From: JAJEBT01 sp965214975
GTDB lineage: Bacteria; Pseudomonadota; Alphaproteobacteria; MPNO01; UBA830
Reading direction: 5' to 3'
DNA: 64,000 bases
Assembly (NCBI GenBank): GCA_965214975.1
Contig: OZ244055.1
Location: forward strand, 3,720,001 to 3,784,000
Under the pieces are notes generated by a model. It made no database searches and was not told where the DNA came from. It saw only the letters and a program-made list of their open reading frames with translations. The translations under genes were made by a program, and so were the position numbers. Position 1 is the stretch's first letter; each line of letters begins with the position of its first letter. This document shows positions 34,779 to 42,607 of this stretch, piece by piece.

Positions 34779-35786
34779 CTACATCCCCGGACTTCGGCCG
34801 CGTGCCGTTCCCGCCCGCCGGCCCGTCCGCAGCGGCTCTTCCGGCTCCTCCGGCTCCATTCCGCCGGGATCGTCGGTCTCCGGCTGGTCGCTCCGGGGAC
34901 GGGCGTGGACGTGCAGCCAGTCGTGGAGGCATTCGCGTCCGTGCTCCCAGGCCCGCCCGTCGAGGGGCGCGCCCGCCCTCGCGATCTCCGCGGAGAGCGT
35001 GTCCCAGACCCTCTCGTGCTCCGTCCATCCGACCCGCCGCCCGCGATCGATGCCGAAACCTCGCGCGAGGGCGATCGCCGCCCCGGCGGCGGAGTTCCCG
35101 AGCGCGCGGGCCCGCCGCTCCTCCGCGACCTCCCCGCGCCAGGCCGCGACCGCCGCGATCCCCTCGGCCTCGCCCAGGATCCCGACGGCGTGCGGGCTGA
35201 TCGCGTCCCCGATGGCGTCCTCCGCGTCGGCGAGCAGGCCGTCGACGGCGCCCAGGATCCCGGCCCTCCCGGCGTCCCCGCCTCTTTCGGCCTCCCGCGC
35301 CTCGCTCCGCAGCCAGTCCAGGAACGGCACGTGCCAGTTGACCCCGCTGCCGCGGTACTCCCGGAAGACGTCGAAGACGTCCCGGTCGGAAACCCCGGCC
35401 GCGGCCGGGCCCTCCGGGCGGTCCGGCCCGTCCCGCGGCCGCTCGGGGTCGGGGCCGTCGGGCCCGCGCTCCCGCCCGGCGGCGACGGCGTCGAGCAGAT
35501 CCGCGATCGCCGCTTCCGGAGCGGCCCGCCCGCAGGCCCTCGCGGTCCAGTCCTCGATGCACTCCGCGTCGTCGCGCCCGTCCCGCCCGCGGCCGCCGTC
35601 CCTCGCCCTGATCCCGTCGGCGATCCCGCGGAGGATGTCCGGCAGGTCGCCCTTGCGTTCCGGGTGCTCGGACCGGATCACCGCCCTGACCGTCCCGGCG
35701 ACGATCCACGGCGTCATCCACTCGCTCTCCATCGTCCGGATGATGTCCGCCGCCCTCTCCAGGATCTTCGCGCGCGAATCGTTCAT
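34779..35786 (-). CDS. Hypothetical protein of the partition region, coupled to parB
   Basis: The 335-residue protein is not recognised. Its N-terminus (MNDSRAKILERAADIIRT, then ESEWMTPWIVAGTVRAVIRSEHPERKGDLP) is helical, and conserved blocks follow with SDRDVFDVFREYRGSGVNWHVPF and a C-terminal Pro/Glu-rich tail. The ATG overlaps the parB stop (ATGA). A deleted second copy at 27676-28016 keeps the same blocks, indicating that this gene travels with parB as part of the element backbone. Confidence 0.62.
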   Translation of the reverse strand: MNDSRAKILERAADIIRTMESEWMTPWIVAGTVRAVIRSEHPERKGDLPDILRGIADGIRARDGGRGRDGRDDAECIEDWTARACGRAAPEAAIADLLDAVAAGRERGPDGPDPERPRDGPDRPEGPAAAGVSDRDVFDVFREYRGSGVNWHVPFLDWLRSEAREAERGGDAGRAGILGAVDGLLADAEDAIGDAISPHAVGILGEAEGIAAVAAWRGEVAEERRARALGNSAAGAAIALARGFGIDRGRRVGWTEHERVWDTLSAEIARAGAPLDGRAWEHGRECLHDWLHVHARPRSDQPETDDPGGMEPEEPEEPLRTGRRAGTARGRSPGM

Positions 35787-36676
35787 GACGTCTCTCCCGT
35801 TCCCTTCCGGCGCCCCCGCCCGACGCGTTCCGTCCAGGCCAGGAACGCCGCCCGCTCGGCGGGTCCGGCGGCTCTCCACGCGCGCTTGAGGGCGGCCATC
35901 CGGGCCTTGGCGGCGACGGGGCCGCCGGGCCTCCGCGCCCGTCCCCGCTCGAGCTCCGCGAGCGTCCGGGGAGGCTCGCCGGCGTCCCGCAGCGCGGCCA
36001 GCAGCCGCTTCTGCTCGCCGACGCCCTTCCGGGAGATGCGGTGCAGGTCGCCCTCGCGCGCCGCGACGGGCGTCTCCGCGAGCGCGTCGGCGAGCGGCGG
36101 ATGCAGCCCCTCGCCGATCTCCAGGGCCCGGTAGACGCCCCGCCTGGACAGCCCCGTGAGGCGCTCCGCCTCGGCCCCGAAGGAAACGGGTGCAATGTTT
36201 GCACACGTTTCGCGGGCCGCCGGGCGGTGCCCCGGATGCATGCGCCGGTGGATCTCCCGCCGGGCGACCAGGAACAGCGCCCGTTCCAGCGGCCGCAGTT
36301 CGGCGCGGACGAGGTTCTCGTCGATCTCGACCAGCGACAGTTCGTCGTCGTCGCCCGCCGCGACCAGCGCGTCGATCCGGCTCCACCCGAGCCGCCGCGC
36401 CGCGGCCAGGCGGTGGGATCCCGCGACCAGGATCAGCGCCCCGCGGTCGCCGGGATCCGCCCGCACGACGATCGGCGCCTGCAGCCCGATCGCGGACATC
36501 GAGTCCGCGAGCATGGCGACGGCGTCCCCGTCGACCCGCCGCCGCCGCCGGCCCTCGCGGACCGTCCCGACCTCGACCGGGACCACGCGCCGGGCGCGGG
36601 CGGTGTCCCCGCCGCCCCCGCCGCCCGCCGCCCGGGTTCCCGGGACGGCGACGTCCGCCAGGCTTTTCCGCCTCAC
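35783..36676 (-). CDS. parB: ParB-family partition protein
   Basis: The 297-residue protein binds the centromere site in plasmid-type partition. The ParB/Srx N-terminal domain has LADSMSAIGLQAPIVV and the GSHRLAAARR box at residues 86-95 (analogue of GERRYRA). A helix-turn-helix follows (AERLTGLSRRGVYRALEIGE near 180). The C-terminal part is helical and basic. It lies 10 bases after parA in the same operon and is coupled to the next gene. Part of its 3' sequence is duplicated at 28017-28300. Confidence 0.85.
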   Translation of the reverse strand: MRRKSLADVAVPGTRAAGGGGGGDTARARRVVPVEVGTVREGRRRRRVDGDAVAMLADSMSAIGLQAPIVVRADPGDRGALILVAGSHRLAAARRLGWSRIDALVAAGDDDELSLVEIDENLVRAELRPLERALFLVARREIHRRMHPGHRPAARETCANIAPVSFGAEAERLTGLSRRGVYRALEIGEGLHPPLADALAETPVAAREGDLHRISRKGVGEQKRLLAALRDAGEPPRTLAELERGRARRPGGPVAAKARMAALKRAWRAAGPAERAAFLAWTERVGRGRRKGTGETS

Positions 36677-36686
36677 GGCCGCCGCC

Positions 36687-37376
36687 CTACGCCGCGTCGG
36701 CGGCCGCGCCGCCGCGGATCAGCCGCAGCTGCGGCACGCGCCGGAGGTCGGGTCTCTCCACCCGCACCAGTTCCCTCCACAGCGCCCGGATCTCCGCCGC
36801 CGACCGTCCCCCGGGCTCGTGCTCCGTGACGCCGAGACCGCGGGTCTGGGAGTGCCAGACCGCGGCCCTGTGGCCGACGGTCGCGGCGAGGACGCGCGCG
36901 CCCTGCCCGCCGAGCGCCTCCCGCGCCTCCGCGGCGATCCTGCCGCGCGGAGGGACGCCGTTCAGCGCCACGGCCGCCGGCGCGCCCGCGATCGACGCCA
37001 GCTCGAGCGTGGCGACGGCCGCCGCGAGGTCGAACAGGCTCGGCCGGCAGGGCACCAGCACCAGGTCGGCGACCCGCGCCGCGGCCAGCGCCGCGCCCTC
37101 GGCGTGCGGCGCGGTGTCGACGAAGACGGCGTCCGTCCCGTCCTCGGCGGCCTCCGCGAGCTCCCGCTCCAGCCTCCGCGAGACGCAGATCCGCACGTCG
37201 GGGCGGTCCGCCTCCCGCTCGTCGGCCCAGGCCGTCGCGGAGCCCTGCGGGTCGATGTCGAGCACCCGCGCCCGCCAGCCCTCCCGCTCGGCCTGGGCCG
37301 CGAGATTGACCGCGAGAGTGGTCTTTCCGACGCCGCCCTTCTGGGCGACGAGCGACATCACGATCGGTCCGTTCAT
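36687..37376 (-). CDS. parA: ParA-family partition ATPase
   Basis: The 229-residue ATPase has the deviant Walker A box AQKGGVGKTT at residues 11-20, a VFVDTAPH (Walker B region) and DIDPQGSA. It is a short, helix-turn-helix-free ParA like those of small plasmid partition loci. The ATG at 37376 follows GGGAGGAAACC closely. With ParB it would segregate the element when extrachromosomal or stabilise it after excision. Confidence 0.92.
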   Translation of the reverse strand: MNGPIVMSLVAQKGGVGKTTLAVNLAAQAEREGWRARVLDIDPQGSATAWADEREADRPDVRICVSRRLERELAEAAEDGTDAVFVDTAPHAEGAALAAARVADLVLVPCRPSLFDLAAAVATLELASIAGAPAAVALNGVPPRGRIAAEAREALGGQGARVLAATVGHRAAVWHSQTRGLGVTEHEPGGRSAAEIRALWRELVRVERPDLRRVPQLRLIRGGAAADAA

Positions 37377-37417
37377 GGTTTCCTCCCGTTTCCGAATGTC
37401 CGTTCCGGCGCCGCGGC

Positions 37418-38053
37418 TCAGTCGGCGTCCGCGCCGCGGTAGTCGTCCTCGGCCGCCTCCGCGGCCCGCAGCCGGTCGAGGGCGATCGCGACCCAGACCT
37501 CCTCCGCGCTGTGCCCGGTGAAGTCGGGCCGGTCCGGACGCAGGGGCTTCCGCGTGCCGGCCGCGACCTCGCGGCCCTCCCAGCACGGGGCCGTTTCGTC
37601 GGCGCCGGGACGGAAGGCGACGGCGTGCAGCGCCTCGACGGCGGCGGCCTCGGCGTTGCTGACCAGGCCCCCGACCACCAGGTCGTCGAGCGAGATCCCG
37701 TCCGCCACCAGCTCCCACGCCGAGGCGCCGGCCGCGACCATCTCCGCCGCCAGCCGGACCCTCTCGGCCGGGATGTCCCGGTGCTCGCGCAGATGGCCGA
37801 GCGCGATCCCGAGCAGCACCGCGTCCTCGCTCGGCGCGACGTGGTCCGGCTCCCGCCCGGGAAGCCCGCCGTCCGGCCGCTTCCGCCAGGCCAGCCAGTC
37901 CCCGCCGCCGGCGCGGCGGATCCGGTGCCCGCCCCGGAGGCCCTCCATCTCGCCAGCCTCGAGGAAGCCGGCCTCGACCAGGTCCGCGACCGTGACGCCG
38001 GCGGCGTGGAGCTCCGCGGCGGGGCGGGTGACGTCGATCCTCATGTCTTTCAT
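37418..38053 (-). CDS. Hypothetical protein between repC and parA
   Basis: The 211-residue product has no family I know. It contains two similar short helical segments, VTVADLVEAGFLEAGEMEGL and ISLDDLVVGGLVSNAEAAAV, and an acidic C-terminus. The start at 38053 has GAGGAGA upstream and overlaps the stop of the preceding gene. Order and spacing place it in one transcription unit with repC, the cupin-like gene, parA and parB. Confidence 0.55.
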   Translation of the reverse strand: MKDMRIDVTRPAAELHAAGVTVADLVEAGFLEAGEMEGLRGGHRIRRAGGGDWLAWRKRPDGGLPGREPDHVAPSEDAVLLGIALGHLREHRDIPAERVRLAAEMVAAGASAWELVADGISLDDLVVGGLVSNAEAAAVEALHAVAFRPGADETAPCWEGREVAAGTRKPLRPDRPDFTGHSAEEVWVAIALDRLRAAEAAEDDYRGADAD

Positions 38054-38604
38054 CCCGTGTCTCCTCGTGTTCGGGTTTCCCGTGTTTCCGGTTCTCGTGT
38101 TCCGGGGTCGCCGGGCCGGCCGTCCGCCGCCTCTCCGCGCCCCCGCCCGGCCCCGATGCGGACGCGCCACGGCGTCCACAGCCCGCTCCGGCGGTCGGCG
38201 AACCCCCACTCGCGGCGGTCGCGGCCGGTCAGGCAGATCGTGAGCGCCCCGCGCGCCGGGACGACGCGGAGCCGGTGGCAGTGGCCGGCCGGGAAGAAGC
38301 GGATCCACGGGGCCCGGAACTGCCGGAGCAGGACCGCGCCGCCGGGCGCGAGAGCCCCCTCGACGTAGCCGCCCCGCAGCCCGACCGACAGGAACCACTT
38401 GGGGTGGTCGTGCGGATCCCGGCTCCAGTCCGACCCGACGTAGCGGTGCAGGTACAGCCGCCGCCCGCGCCCGAGACGCGCCAGCGTGAAGCGCCGCAGG
38501 TAGGCGCGGTCGGAGCCGGGCGGAACCAGGTGGCACCAGCGCAGCCACCGGTTCGCGTCGCCGCCGTCGGCGGTCCGGGCGACGCCGGTCCCCCTGTCCG
38601 CCAT
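38050..38604 (-). CDS. Small cupin-like protein in the replication operon
   Basis: The 184-residue protein contains LYLHRYVGSDWSRDPHDHPKW, then LRGGYVEG and FFPAGHCHRL: a His-x-His pair and later His typical of a small beta-barrel (cupin-like) metal site. Similar HDHPW-containing proteins are frequent hypothetical genes on phages and plasmids. The last ~30 residues (Glu/Thr/Arg repeats) are low complexity. It starts directly after the repC stop and is coupled to the next gene. The substrate is unknown. Confidence 0.52.
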   Translation of the reverse strand: MADRGTGVARTADGGDANRWLRWCHLVPPGSDRAYLRRFTLARLGRGRRLYLHRYVGSDWSRDPHDHPKWFLSVGLRGGYVEGALAPGGAVLLRQFRAPWIRFFPAGHCHRLRVVPARGALTICLTGRDRREWGFADRRSGLWTPWRVRIGAGRGRGEAADGRPGDPGTREPETRETRTRGDTG

Positions 38605-38605
38605 C

Positions 38606-40063
38606 TCAGGCCTCCCCGCGGCCCGCGGCCGCCCGGCCGCCGCGGCTGAAGCCCGCCGCGCCGGGGAAGCCCCGGCGCCTCTCGACCAGCCAGCCGTAGA
38701 CGGAGGCGGCGAGCCGGATCTCGCCGCGCCCGGCGCGGTCGACGAGCGCGCCGAAGTAGCGGACGGGCGAGAACACGACGCCGAGATCCCACTTCAGCAG
38801 CACCAGCAGCGCGGCGCACACGGCCGCCCCGCGGCCCATCACGTGGCAGGCGGCGCCCCATTCGGCCTGGGACACGCCGAGCCGGAGCATCTGGCTCCGG
38901 GCGCCGTCGGCGAGGCCGGCCCACCCGTCGGCGGGGTAGCCGATCCAGTAGCTCCGCCGCTCGAGCTCGTCCGCGATCTCCCGTGCCGCCCTGTAGGGCA
39001 CCTTGCCGGCGGCGGCCTCGATCATGTCCATGGCCGGCAGCCGGACCGGGGCCGCCGCCCGCCGTCCCGCCACGGCCGGGGGCCTGGCGCCGGCCGCCCG
39101 GATCGCGCCCGCCGCCGGCCGCCGGCGCGGACGGAACCCGCCGCGCGGCGCGGGCCCCGCCGCGGGAGCCTGTCCGCCCCTTCCGGGGCCGGCCGGCCGC
39201 GCCGCCCGCTTCCCGCCGCCGGGGAGGTTTTCCCCCTGGAGGCCGTTACCAGGGAATCCCTGTTCGGAATGGGTGAGTAATCTATTGGGGGAATCGATTC
39301 CGGTTGCCGCCCGCGCCGATTCCGGTTCCCGCCCGCCGCGATTTCCGTCGCCGCCGCCGCCCGCCGCGGGGGCCGCCGGAGCCGTCTCCGCGAGGCCCGC
39401 CAGCCGCCGCAGCCTGTCGAGCAGCCGCAGCAGCGCCTCGATCCACTCCCGCACGCGCTCGATCCGCCGGGACCGCCGGAACCGCTCCTGCATCGCGGCC
39501 AGCTCCGCCCGCAGGCCGCCGGCGGCGCCGCCGACGCCGCCCGCGTCGAGGATCCCGCGCGCCTCGCAGTGAAGATCCCTCGCTTGCGCGTGCGCCAGCT
39601 CCAGCGCGCCGCCCCGCCGCCGCGCCGCGGCCGCGGCCTCGCGCAGCTCCGGCAGGAGATCCCGCGCCGGCGAGAGATCGACGCCGTACGCCCACTCGAT
39701 GTACCCGTCCTCGCCGCGCCGGCCGCACCGCCGCTGACCGACCCGCGTCCGGACGACCAGGACGCCCATCCCCTCGAGGACGCGCTCGTGGCGGCGCACC
39801 GTCCCCGGCGACACGCCGAGCTTCTCCGCGGTCGCGCGGACGCTGAGCCAGACCACCGGACGCTCGTCCGGCTCCCAGTCCCGCCTCCGGCTGTGGCAGA
39901 GCAGGAGCTCCAGATGCGCGAGCAGGGGCCCGGTCCAGCCGCCGTCGCGGCCGGCGGCCTCGGCGAGCCGCAGGATCTCGAAGCGGTCGAAGGGCGGCGG
40001 CGCCGCGGCGGATGAAAGGGTCGTGAAGTCGGGGTGCGCTCTCGTGGTGGCGTGGGGTTCCAT
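38606..40063 (-). CDS. repC: RepC-like replication initiator
   Basis: The 485-residue protein matches RepC of alphaproteobacterial repABC plasmids in layout. The N-terminal winged-helix domain includes RATAEKLGVSPGTVRRHERVLEGMGVL, a long Arg/Ala-rich linker follows, and the C-terminal RepC domain has VSQAEWGAACHVMGRGAAV and FSPVRYFGALVDRAGRGE. RepC binds and opens an origin located within its own gene in known cases. Here repC precedes parA-parB instead of following them. GAGGGAC lies before the ATG at 40063. Presence of a replicase in a tRNA-bounded element suggests replication after excision. Confidence 0.78.
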   Translation of the reverse strand: MEPHATTRAHPDFTTLSSAAAPPPFDRFEILRLAEAAGRDGGWTGPLLAHLELLLCHSRRRDWEPDERPVVWLSVRATAEKLGVSPGTVRRHERVLEGMGVLVVRTRVGQRRCGRRGEDGYIEWAYGVDLSPARDLLPELREAAAAARRRGGALELAHAQARDLHCEARGILDAGGVGGAAGGLRAELAAMQERFRRSRRIERVREWIEALLRLLDRLRRLAGLAETAPAAPAAGGGGDGNRGGREPESARAATGIDSPNRLLTHSEQGFPGNGLQGENLPGGGKRAARPAGPGRGGQAPAAGPAPRGGFRPRRRPAAGAIRAAGARPPAVAGRRAAAPVRLPAMDMIEAAAGKVPYRAAREIADELERRSYWIGYPADGWAGLADGARSQMLRLGVSQAEWGAACHVMGRGAAVCAALLVLLKWDLGVVFSPVRYFGALVDRAGRGEIRLAASVYGWLVERRRGFPGAAGFSRGGRAAAGRGEA

Positions 40064-40114
40064 GTCCCTCGTTCAGCCGGCGTGAAAAGATTCCGCGACC
40101 GCCCGCCGGGGCTG

Positions 40115-40143
40115 TTGACAGCACCCCCTCGAACCCGTAGATT
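40115..40143 (+). promoter_or_regulatory. Consensus-like sigma-70 promoter of the putative antisense RNA
   Basis: TTGACA (40115-40120), a 17-base spacer and TAGATT (40138-40143) are directed away from repC. It is among the best promoter matches in the window. An intrinsic terminator ~70 bases downstream of the expected start makes a short transcript likely. Confidence 0.65.
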
Positions 40144-40149
40144 CCCCAC

Positions 40150-40247
40150 TGATTGCTGTTGTGGGCTACGGTTCTTGGGGATGTGATCCTTCAGCTCCGG
40201 CAAGCTCAACACGCGGAAGGGTCGGTTCACGCCGGCCCTTCTTTTTT
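40150..40247 (+). ncRNA. Putative counter-transcribed RNA opposite the repC leader
   Basis: A transcript of roughly 95-100 bases is bounded by a strong promoter (40115-40143) and a rho-independent terminator (40216-40247). It contains no reading frame. It lies within the region that would be the 5' leader of repC mRNA on the other strand. In repABC plasmids a small antisense RNA with a terminator hairpin represses repC, so copy-number control is the expected role. An unrelated small RNA is the alternative. Confidence 0.5.
40216..40247 (+). terminator. Rho-independent terminator
   Basis: GAAGGGTCGG (40216-40225), loop TTCACG and CCGGCCCTTC (40232-40241) form a 10-pair stem with one wobble pair, followed by T6 (40242-40247). 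On the opposite strand the same hairpin would form in the repC leader without a T-run. Confidence 0.85.
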
Positions 40248-40341
40248 GCGTGTTGACACCGGGTTTCCTCGCTGCCAGACTCCTCCTGTCACGCACCTGG
40301 GTTGAGGCATCGAGCCTGGTGGCAGTCGTCGAGTCTGGATG

Positions 40342-40430
40342 TGGCGGAGGGTGAGGGATTCGAACCCTCGGTGCGCATGGCGCACAACGGTTTTCGAGAC
40401 CGCCCCGTTCGACCGCTCCGGCAACCCTCC
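40342..40430 (-). tRNA. tRNA-Ser (anticodon CGA)
   Basis: The minus strand begins GGAGGGTTGCCGGAGCGG and ends TTCGAATCCCTCACCCTCCG plus encoded CCA. The acceptor stem GGAGGGT pairs with ACCCTCC, the anticodon loop is CTCGAAA (anticodon CGA, reading UCG), and there is a long variable arm as required for serine tRNA. The 3' end points to the mobile element on the left, the usual geometry for integration at a tRNA 3' end. A second copy of the 3' end should mark the other element boundary; I see none inside the window. Confidence 0.96.
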
Positions 40431-40437
40431 GCCGGGA

Positions 40438-40466
40438 CGTCTACCGGAAAACGCGAAGACGCGCAA
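40438..40466 (-). promoter_or_regulatory. Promoter of tRNA-Ser
   Basis: On the minus strand TTGCGC (40461-40466), 17 bases, TAGACG (40438-40443), ending seven bases before the tRNA 5' end. A GC-rich discriminator follows, as usual for stable RNA genes. Confidence 0.6.
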
Positions 40467-40502
40467 GCGGAAACAGCGGGTTGCCGGTCTCCAGACCGGG
40501 CG

Positions 40503-40530
40503 TTGACAACCTGCGGCGCGGGCCTATAGT
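40503..40530 (+). promoter_or_regulatory. Promoter of the rplU-rpmA operon
   Basis: TTGACA (40503-40508), 16 bases, TATAGT (40525-40530), about 108 bases before the rplU start. A perfect dyad CCGGTCT-CC-AGACCGG at 40484-40499 lies just upstream, between this promoter and the divergent tRNA promoter. Confidence 0.7.
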
Positions 40531-40638
40531 GGCGCCCTTCTTGCAGATCGGGCGTTGCGCGGTCTTCCGTTGCGCCCGCGCGCGGGCCGTGCCGCGGCCG
40601 GAAGGGCCGGCCCGCCGGATCCTGGGGAACACCGAAAG

Positions 40639-41214
40639 ATGTACGCTGTTGTCAGAACCGGCGGCAAGCAGTACCGCGTCGCCAGCGGCGATGTCGTCAC
40701 CGTCGAGAAACTCGACGGCGCCGCCGCCGGGGATGCGGTCGAGCTCGACGACGTGCTCGCTCTCGACCTCGGCGAGGGACTGGCGGTGGGCACGCCGGTC
40801 GTGGAAGGCGCCCGCGTCGTCGCGACCGTCCTCGAGCAGAAAAAGACGGACAAGATCGTCGTCTTCAAGAAGAAGCGCCGCAAGAACTACCGACGGACGC
40901 GCGGCCACCGCCAGCAGGTCACCGTTCTGCGCGTCACGGACATCCTGGACAAGGGGCGGGAGGCGACGGCGGCCGGGAAGAGGGGCGCGCCGGAGGAAGC
41001 GGACGAAACCGTTCGGCCCTCCCCAGCCGCAACCGTGGCCGCCGTCGAGACGGAAGCGCCTCCGCCCGGGGAAGCCGGCGGGGCGGAGGCGACGGCCGAC
41101 GGCGCCGGGAGAGCCGCGAGCGACCGCGTCGGGACGGTCGCGGAGGACGGGGGGACCGTCACCGACAAGCCCGAGCCGGGGGCTGGAAGTTCCGCGCGGA
41201 CCGAAACCGGGTAG
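40639..41214 (+). CDS. rplU: 50S ribosomal protein L21 with a long C-terminal extension
   Basis: The first ~103 residues are a standard L21 (MYAVVRTGGKQYRV, KIVVFKKKRRKNYRRTRGHRQ). L21 binds 23S rRNA in the large subunit. About 88 extra residues follow, rich in Ala, Glu, Gly and Pro and probably disordered; extended L21 proteins occur in alphaproteobacteria. It is the first gene of a transcription unit with rpmA, 28 bases downstream. Confidence 0.97.
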   Translation: MYAVVRTGGKQYRVASGDVVTVEKLDGAAAGDAVELDDVLALDLGEGLAVGTPVVEGARVVATVLEQKKTDKIVVFKKKRRKNYRRTRGHRQQVTVLRVTDILDKGREATAAGKRGAPEEADETVRPSPAATVAAVETEAPPPGEAGGAEATADGAGRAASDRVGTVAEDGGTVTDKPEPGAGSSARTETG

Positions 41215-41242
41215 CGGCGGTTGCCGACGAGGAGATCCCATC

Positions 41243-41500
41243 ATGGCGCACAAGAAGGCAGGCGGCAGTTCGCGCAACGGCCGCGATTCGATCGGCCGGC
41301 GCCTCGGCGTCAAGAAGTTCGGCGGCCAGGCCGTCGTTCCCGGCAACATCATCGTCCGCCAGCGCGGCACCAAGTGGCATCCCGGCGACCGGGTCGGCAT
41401 GGGCAAGGATCACACCATCTTCGCCAGGGCCGAGGGCCGGGTCGCGTTCCGGCGGCGGGCCGGGGGCCGCGTCCACGTGTCGGTCGAAACCGAGACCTGA
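41243..41500 (+). CDS. rpmA: 50S ribosomal protein L27
   Basis: The 85-residue protein starts MAHKKAGGSSRNGRDS and contains GNIIVRQRGTKWHPGDRVGMGKDHT, the L27 signature. It sits near the peptidyl-transferase centre through its N-terminal tail. There is no N-terminal extension to cleave. GAGGAGA precedes the ATG. Confidence 0.98.
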   Translation: MAHKKAGGSSRNGRDSIGRRLGVKKFGGQAVVPGNIIVRQRGTKWHPGDRVGMGKDHTIFARAEGRVAFRRRAGGRVHVSVETET

Positions 41501-41572
41501 GCTCGCCGGCGGGAGCCGGAATCCTCCTCGCGAGCGGCCGCGGACACGGCGCCGTGACGGGCGTGCGGGGTC

Positions 41573-42607
41573 ATGAAATTCCTGGATTCGGCAAAAGTCC
41601 ACGTTCGTAGCGGCGACGGTGGGGCCGGCTGCGTCAGCTTCCGCCGCGAGAAATTCATCGAGTTCGGCGGACCGGACGGCGGCGACGGCGGGCGCGGCGG
41701 CGACGTCGTCGTCCAGGCGGCCGAGGGACTGAACACGATGATCGATTTCCGTTACCGGCAGCACTTCAGGGCCGGCGGGGGAGCGCATGGCATGGGGGCC
41801 GACCGGACCGGCGCCGCCGGTTCGGACGAGACCCTCCGCGTTCCTCCCGGAACGCAGGTTCTCGATGCCGGAACCGGGACGCTGCTCGCGGATCTGGAAC
41901 GCCCCGGAGACCGGGTCGTTCTGCTGCGCGGCGGACGCGGCGGACGCGGCAACACCCGCTTCAAGTCCTCGACCAACCGCGCGCCCCGTCGCGCCGACCC
42001 CGGCGAGGGCGGCAAGGAACTCTGGATCCGCCTGCAGCTCAAGCTGATCGGCGACGCCGGCCTCGTGGGCCTGCCCAATGCCGGCAAGTCGACCTTTCTC
42101 TCGACGGTCTCGCGGGCGCGGCCGAAGGTCGCGGACTACCCCTTCACGACCCTGGCGCCGGCGCCGGGCGTGGTCCATGTCGACGACACGGAGTTCGTGC
42201 TCACCGATCTGCCGGGGCTGGTCGCGGGGGCCCATGCCGGCGTCGGGCTCGGCCACCGGTTCCTGGCCCATGCCGAACGGTGCAGCGTGTTGCTGCATCT
42301 GGTGGACGGTTCCGCCGGCGACGTCGTCGGCAACTGGCGGACGATCCGCCGCGAGATCGGGGAGTACGACGACGCCCTCGCCGGGAAGACCGAGGTGCTG
42401 GCGCTCTCCAAGACCGATCTCCTGACCGACGACGAGACCGCCGCCAGACGGCGGGCGCTCGAATCCGCCGCGGGCGACGAGGTGTTCCCCGTTTCCGCGG
42501 TGTCCGGCGCCGGCCTGACGCCGGCGCTGCGCCGCCTCGCGGCGCGGATCGACGCCTCCCGCGCGGCCGCCGGAGCGGGCGGGAAGGCGGCGCCGTGGAC
42601 GCCGTGA
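41573..42607 (+). CDS. obgE: Obg/CgtA GTPase
   Basis: The 344-residue GTPase functions in 50S subunit assembly. It has the Gly-rich Obg fold (SGDGGAGCVSFRREKF, GGPDGGDGGRGGDV) and a G domain with GLPNAGKST, DLPGLVAGAH and SKTDLL. The order rplU-rpmA-obgE is widely conserved. Its stop overlaps the proB start (GTGA). Confidence 0.97.
   Translation: MKFLDSAKVHVRSGDGGAGCVSFRREKFIEFGGPDGGDGGRGGDVVVQAAEGLNTMIDFRYRQHFRAGGGAHGMGADRTGAAGSDETLRVPPGTQVLDAGTGTLLADLERPGDRVVLLRGGRGGRGNTRFKSSTNRAPRRADPGEGGKELWIRLQLKLIGDAGLVGLPNAGKSTFLSTVSRARPKVADYPFTTLAPAPGVVHVDDTEFVLTDLPGLVAGAHAGVGLGHRFLAHAERCSVLLHLVDGSAGDVVGNWRTIRREIGEYDDALAGKTEVLALSKTDLLTDDETAARRRALESAAGDEVFPVSAVSGAGLTPALRRLAARIDASRAAAGAGGKAAPWTP

Noticed and set aside
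40150..40247. 4.5S/SRP RNA
   Set aside because: The size fits, but the conserved GGAAGGAAGCAGC-type loop of SRP RNA is absent.
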